A stretch of 26,872 nucleotides of DNA. It comes from a virus. The position numbers were made by a program, and so were the translations under genes. Under the pieces are notes generated by a model. That model searched no databases. It was given only the letters and a program-made list of their open reading frames with translations, and was not told where the DNA came from. The stretch is taken from positions 1 to 26,872 of IMG/VR virus record IMGVR_UViG_3300020312_000013. The stretch is one strand, 5' to 3'. Positions 24,208-26,872 of this stretch are shown piece after piece; position 1 is the first letter of the stretch, and every line of letters starts with the position of its first letter.

Positions 24208-26196
24208 TTATGTCGAGTACGTCGTTGTCGATGATGTAGTGGGGAAACTACTAGATCTTGTCTTAGTAGATGAAGCTGTTGATGCAACAGTTTTAGTAGA
24301 AACTTCTGATTTAGAGTCTCTTGTATAAGTTGGAATGTTATAACTTGATCCTCTAGCAAACCTAGATCCAGAAGTATTCTCTCCAGAAGCAATAATATCT
24401 TGTACAACTGTCAATTGAGTGTTAGTCATATCATATTTTATGTACAAATCACGTAATCCTATGACATCATTTGACTGAGGCACCGCTTGAATCTCTATAA
24501 CATCGTTTTCTATCACTGTTGAGGTTATATTTACAGTATCTATAAGGATTTCACCGATGTCATATTTGACAGTACCTGCATTTTTCTTAATAATGTTAGG
24601 TTTTCCGCCTTCTGTATATGTAAAGAAGAAAATTCTTCCTTTTTTATCATCAATTACCTCATCTGCAAGGTAAACTGTACCAGAAACACCATCTAAAGTG
24701 AATCCAGTTGACGTAACATTGTAAGAAGACTCTCCAACATGGAATTCATTACCATAACAGAGTTCATATTGTGCCCATTGAGCGATTTCCGCTCTTAAAT
24801 TTCTTCTTATGGTGACTTTTGTGATATTTGAAGTAATTGAATTATCAACTTGGTCTATTAAAGTGACTGTTCTACTATATTTGAACCTTCCACCGAACTT
24901 ATTAACGTCAATTGACTTAGAATATTCAGTTAAAGCACCAGAAATAGCGCTTTTTAACAGTGCTGGTTGTTGATTATGGTTAGGATTGTAATAAACTTGA
25001 CTTTCTGTCTCAACAAATAGGTATTTTAGGTCAATAAACTCAGGAACTATACCAGCAACAGCGTAATTTTTCAATTTTGAGATCAAATCTCTCTTTGTAA
25101 AGTCTGAAAGGTAGTCTCCATTCCTTGGTTTTACTGAAAGATAGACTTTTCCGTACCTTGGAGGGGTTAATTCCTCTCCACCGTAAGATGTTACAGATTC
25201 AACATTAGGATATATGTAAGAAAGTACCGCTTCATAGTCAGAAGAGGTGACGGCACGGTATTGTGAAGAGTAAATTCGAGGAGAATAGTACTTAATTGAC
25301 GCAATTGACTCAATATCATCACCATCTCTAGATCTTTCAATAGTATCAACTAAAGAAACATTAGTTCCACCGACTACAGCACCATCTTGATTGACTAAAC
25401 GACCAATAAAACTGAATTCTGCAGCTCCATTAGCTGATTTTCCTTGTGTTTGTAAGTAACTAATTGTAACATAGTTATTATTTGACAATTTTCTACCAAT
25501 TATACCGTCTCCAAACATAATTTCATACCTTTCATCCTCAATTTCTTGCAATAAGTAGGTATTTGAGGTTGATGTGATACCAATAATGTTATCAACTGGT
25601 GTATAAGCTACTTTTGTTGATGAATTTTCGGAAGATTTAACATTTACTCGTATACTATCAGTGTCAATGAAAGAATTTGGTAAAATAAAGCGCTGATTTG
25701 ACTTAGATGCATCAACTGTAAAGTTTTGTGTCAATAAAAGACCTTCAAAAACCTCAATTTCGTTAAAAAATGCAATATTATTCTTAACAGCAACGGTAAT
25801 ATCTTCAGGAATTGAAAAAATATAACTTGTATTCTCTGCAACACCATTAACAACCAACCCAGCCTTGAGTGTTAAGGTAACAGCACTATCTAAACCTTGA
25901 ACATTGAATGATATCTTCGCTTTTGACGCTTTTCTAGACCTTGGAACGTATCCAATGTTACGTGCTAATGCAACAACGTTCTCTCTTAACGTGGCAGAGT
26001 CTAAAAAATTCTCATTTACTGCCATATTTGTATTATATGCAGTAATATAGGTATTATAAGCAAGGGCATCTAAAACAATAGACAAATTAGACCCTTCAAA
26101 GTCATAATCTGTGAAATTATCGTTAGATTTCAAATAATCCTTGATTGAAGTCTTTATTTGATCAAAATCTAGGTTTGTATACTGTCCAAAGGCCAT
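24208..26196 (-). CDS. 6: Baseplate wedge protein gp6
   Basis: gp6 forms the inner ring of the baseplate with gp25 and gp7. Length is 662 residues, against 660 in T4. Residues 10-60 (IKTSIKDYLKSNDNFTDYDF, EGSNLSIVLDALAYNTY) match T4 (NEFLDYDFEGSRLNVLCDLLAYNT as I recall it). Further matches are LRENVVALARNIGYVPRSRK, YEIMFGDGIIGRKL, ANGAAEFSFIG, the SQYRAVTSSDYEAVL region and a C-terminal half with IVPEFIDLKYLFVETESQVY. The last 60 residues differ from T4: they are a serine/threonine-rich, probably disordered tail ending TTSSTTTYST. The start ATG overlaps the gp25 stop as TAATG, implying coupling. The gp7-like gene starts right after its stop. Confidence 0.96.
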   Translation of the reverse strand: MAFGQYTNLDFDQIKTSIKDYLKSNDNFTDYDFEGSNLSIVLDALAYNTYITAYNTNMAVNENFLDSATLRENVVALARNIGYVPRSRKASKAKISFNVQGLDSAVTLTLKAGLVVNGVAENTSYIFSIPEDITVAVKNNIAFFNEIEVFEGLLLTQNFTVDASKSNQRFILPNSFIDTDSIRVNVKSSENSSTKVAYTPVDNIIGITSTSNTYLLQEIEDERYEIMFGDGIIGRKLSNNNYVTISYLQTQGKSANGAAEFSFIGRLVNQDGAVVGGTNVSLVDTIERSRDGDDIESIASIKYYSPRIYSSQYRAVTSSDYEAVLSYIYPNVESVTSYGGEELTPPRYGKVYLSVKPRNGDYLSDFTKRDLISKLKNYAVAGIVPEFIDLKYLFVETESQVYYNPNHNQQPALLKSAISGALTEYSKSIDVNKFGGRFKYSRTVTLIDQVDNSITSNITKVTIRRNLRAEIAQWAQYELCYGNEFHVGESSYNVTSTGFTLDGVSGTVYLADEVIDDKKGRIFFFTYTEGGKPNIIKKNAGTVKYDIGEILIDTVNITSTVIENDVIEIQAVPQSNDVIGLRDLYIKYDMTNTQLTVVQDIIASGENTSGSRFARGSSYNIPTYTRDSKSEVSTKTVASTASSTKTRSSSFPTTSSTTTYST

Positions 26197-26597
26197 TATA
26201 TTCTAGCTGGGAGAAGGAGAACGTCTATTTCCTGCGTATCATATTCCATACCAATTATATTGTATGAAATTAGAGCAGACATTTCATTATTTTCACCATC
26301 AATATTAACTTTTACCTCATCAATCTCAATTCTTGGTTCATATGAGTTGAGGGCGGAAATTATTTGATTTTCTATAGCGATATAGTGTAAAGATGTATCT
26401 AATTCAAATAAACTGGCATTAATTTGAGATCCAAAGTCATTTAAAAATGGTTTTTCACCAATAATAGTCTGAACAATATTATATACAGACCTTTTAATAG
26501 CATCCTCATTTTTAAGAACCATTAGGTCATTAGTTATAGGATGCATTTTAAAAGATAAATTAATATCTCTAAATGTTTTAGATCTCTTAAGTACCAC
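26196..26597 (-). CDS. 25: Baseplate wedge protein gp25 (lysozyme-like fold family)
   Basis: This 133-residue protein matches T4 gp25 (132 residues), the small wedge subunit of the inner baseplate related to P2 gpW-type proteins. It has the family layout: AIKRSVYNIVQTIIGEKPFL, then DFGSQINASLFEL, then AIENQIISALNSYEPRIEID with the conserved EPR motif. It ends in a beta segment LISYNIIG and EIDVLLLPARI. The reading frame begins at GTG (GTG GTA CTT AAG). An in-frame TAA lies three codons upstream with no ATG between, and the next ATG (residue 18) would cut into the family region, so GTG is chosen. In T4 gene 25 is elsewhere; here it directly precedes gene 6 and overlaps it by one base. Confidence 0.95.
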   Translation of the reverse strand: MVLKRSKTFRDINLSFKMHPITNDLMVLKNEDAIKRSVYNIVQTIIGEKPFLNDFGSQINASLFELDTSLHYIAIENQIISALNSYEPRIEIDEVKVNIDGENNEMSALISYNIIGMEYDTQEIDVLLLPARI

Positions 26598-26625
26598 TAT
26601 ATTAAATTAATCTTAATATCGTATA

Positions 26626-26632
26626 TATTTAG
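26626..26632 (-). promoter_or_regulatory. Possible late-promoter-like motif CTAAATA before gp25
   Basis: The minus strand reads CTAAATATATAC, starting 5 bases after the stop of the 48-aa ORF and ending 28 bases before the gp25 GTG. It is one base off TATAAATA and sits in a true intergenic gap of 40 bases. Spacing suits a late promoter with a short leader. It could also be chance in this AT-rich gap. Confidence 0.4.
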
Positions 26633-26637
26633 TAGTA

Positions 26638-26784
26638 TTAAATAACAATTTTACCAGCACCATCATCATATTCTATATCATCATACTCTGGTTCAATAAT
26701 TTCATTCAAATCCTTTGACTTCTTGGTCTTTTTCAACATGTCGTCGTTATATACCTCTTGTAGAAGGTCAGAATTAGTTTCCAT
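26638..26784 (-). CDS. Small acidic hypothetical protein (48 aa)
   Basis: Too short for usual ORF cut-offs. The ATG at 26782-26784 opens METNSDLLQEVYNDDMLKKT, followed by a lysine patch (KKSKDLNE) and a strongly acidic, tyrosine-bearing end (PEYDDIEYDDGAGKIVI). No domain, signal peptide or membrane segment is visible, and I do not recognise it. Support for its being real: an exact T4-type late promoter 22 bases upstream, the same strand as the cluster, protein-like composition, and its stop falling 40 bases before gp25. It would be the first gene of the late transcript. No clear Shine-Dalgarno precedes it (ATTTAGTAAC). Confidence 0.7.
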   Translation of the reverse strand: METNSDLLQEVYNDDMLKKTKKSKDLNEIIEPEYDDIEYDDGAGKIVI

Positions 26785-26806
26785 GTTACTAAATATAATA
26801 TTTTAT

Positions 26807-26814
26807 TATTTATA
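26807..26814 (-). promoter_or_regulatory. T4-type late promoter TATAAATA at the head of the cluster
   Basis: The minus strand reads GTATAAATAATAAAATATT, with an exact TATAAATA. It lies between the tRNA 3' end (26822) and the ATG of the 48-aa ORF (26784), with 22 bases to that ATG. T4 late promoters have this core about ten bases before the transcript start. It is the natural start of the whole baseplate-neck operon. Confidence 0.8.
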
Positions 26815-26821
26815 CGCTATA

Positions 26822-26872
26822 TGCCATCAGAGGGATTTGAACCCCCGACCTTGGCTTTACAAAAGCCCTGCA
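26822..26872 (-). tRNA. tRNA-Thr (anticodon UGU), 3' part; 5' end outside window
   Basis: On the minus strand the segment folds as the 3' two thirds of a tRNA. An anticodon arm of four clear pairs (GGCT/AGCC) carries the loop TTTGTAA with anticodon TGT at 26859-26861. A variable loop AGGTC follows, then a T arm GGGGG-TTCAAAT-CCCTC, the 3' acceptor strand TGATGGC and discriminator A. The fifth anticodon-stem position would be a G-A mismatch. CCA is not encoded: the next bases are TAG. TGT reads ACA threonine codons, which suits an AT-rich phage. The D arm and the 5' acceptor strand lie beyond the window. Confidence 0.85.

Noticed and set aside
24204-24407. Minus-strand ORF of 67 codons overlapping the gp6 end
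   Set aside because: A shifted frame of the S/T-rich gp6 tail; the L/Q-rich product is a composition artefact.

Overview
This window is a compact late (structural) gene cluster from a T4-like marine myovirus, probably of the cyanophage/pelagiphage-related group. Every recognisable gene is on the minus strand and genes abut or overlap by one base. There is no stretch above about 40 bases without a gene except the 223-base leader that holds a 48-codon ORF. The DNA is strongly AT-rich. The proteins match T4 baseplate and neck proteins in the T4 order, but several are greatly enlarged by glycine-rich beta-type repeats, as I know from marine T4-like phages. The host cannot be told from this window.

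Layout in transcription order, from the right end leftwards: the 3' part of a tRNA-Thr(UGU) without encoded CCA (26822-26872); a T4-type late promoter TATAAATA (26807-26814); a 48-aa acidic ORF (26638-26784); gp25 (26196-26597, GTG start); gp6 (24208-26196); a 4027-aa gp7-like baseplate wedge initiator (12124-24207); a second TATAAATA (12111-12118); gp8 (10531-12090); a 2547-aa DUF4815-type structural protein (2878-10521); a 77-aa coiled-coil protein (2645-2878); a 120-aa small beta-domain protein (2278-2640); neck proteins gp13 (1429-2268) and gp14 (38-1426); and the first six codons of a probable gp15 (1-18).

How the genes work together: in T4, gp25, gp6 and gp7 form the inner core of the baseplate wedge and gp8 joins gp7 next. 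Here they are consecutive genes. In T4, genes 9, 10, 11, 12 and wac lie between gene 8 and gene 13. Here that interval holds the DUF4815 giant and the two small ORFs, so these are the best candidates for the baseplate periphery, fibre and whisker functions. gp13, gp14 and gp15 complete the neck and the head-proximal end of the tail.

The most unusual content is a shared pool of short modules spread over at least four virion proteins: a GxGY..P beta-repeat, an HGF..G[DE].[IV] module, a G..SGA module and an E(I)I.YTG..RG module. The gp7-like protein also carries a YHYH-type domain and a three-copy IHDG module. No CRISPR array, insertion sequence, integrase, terminator or origin was seen. Homology calls come from remembered family sequences and gene order, not from a search. 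Residue positions inside the two giant proteins are approximate.
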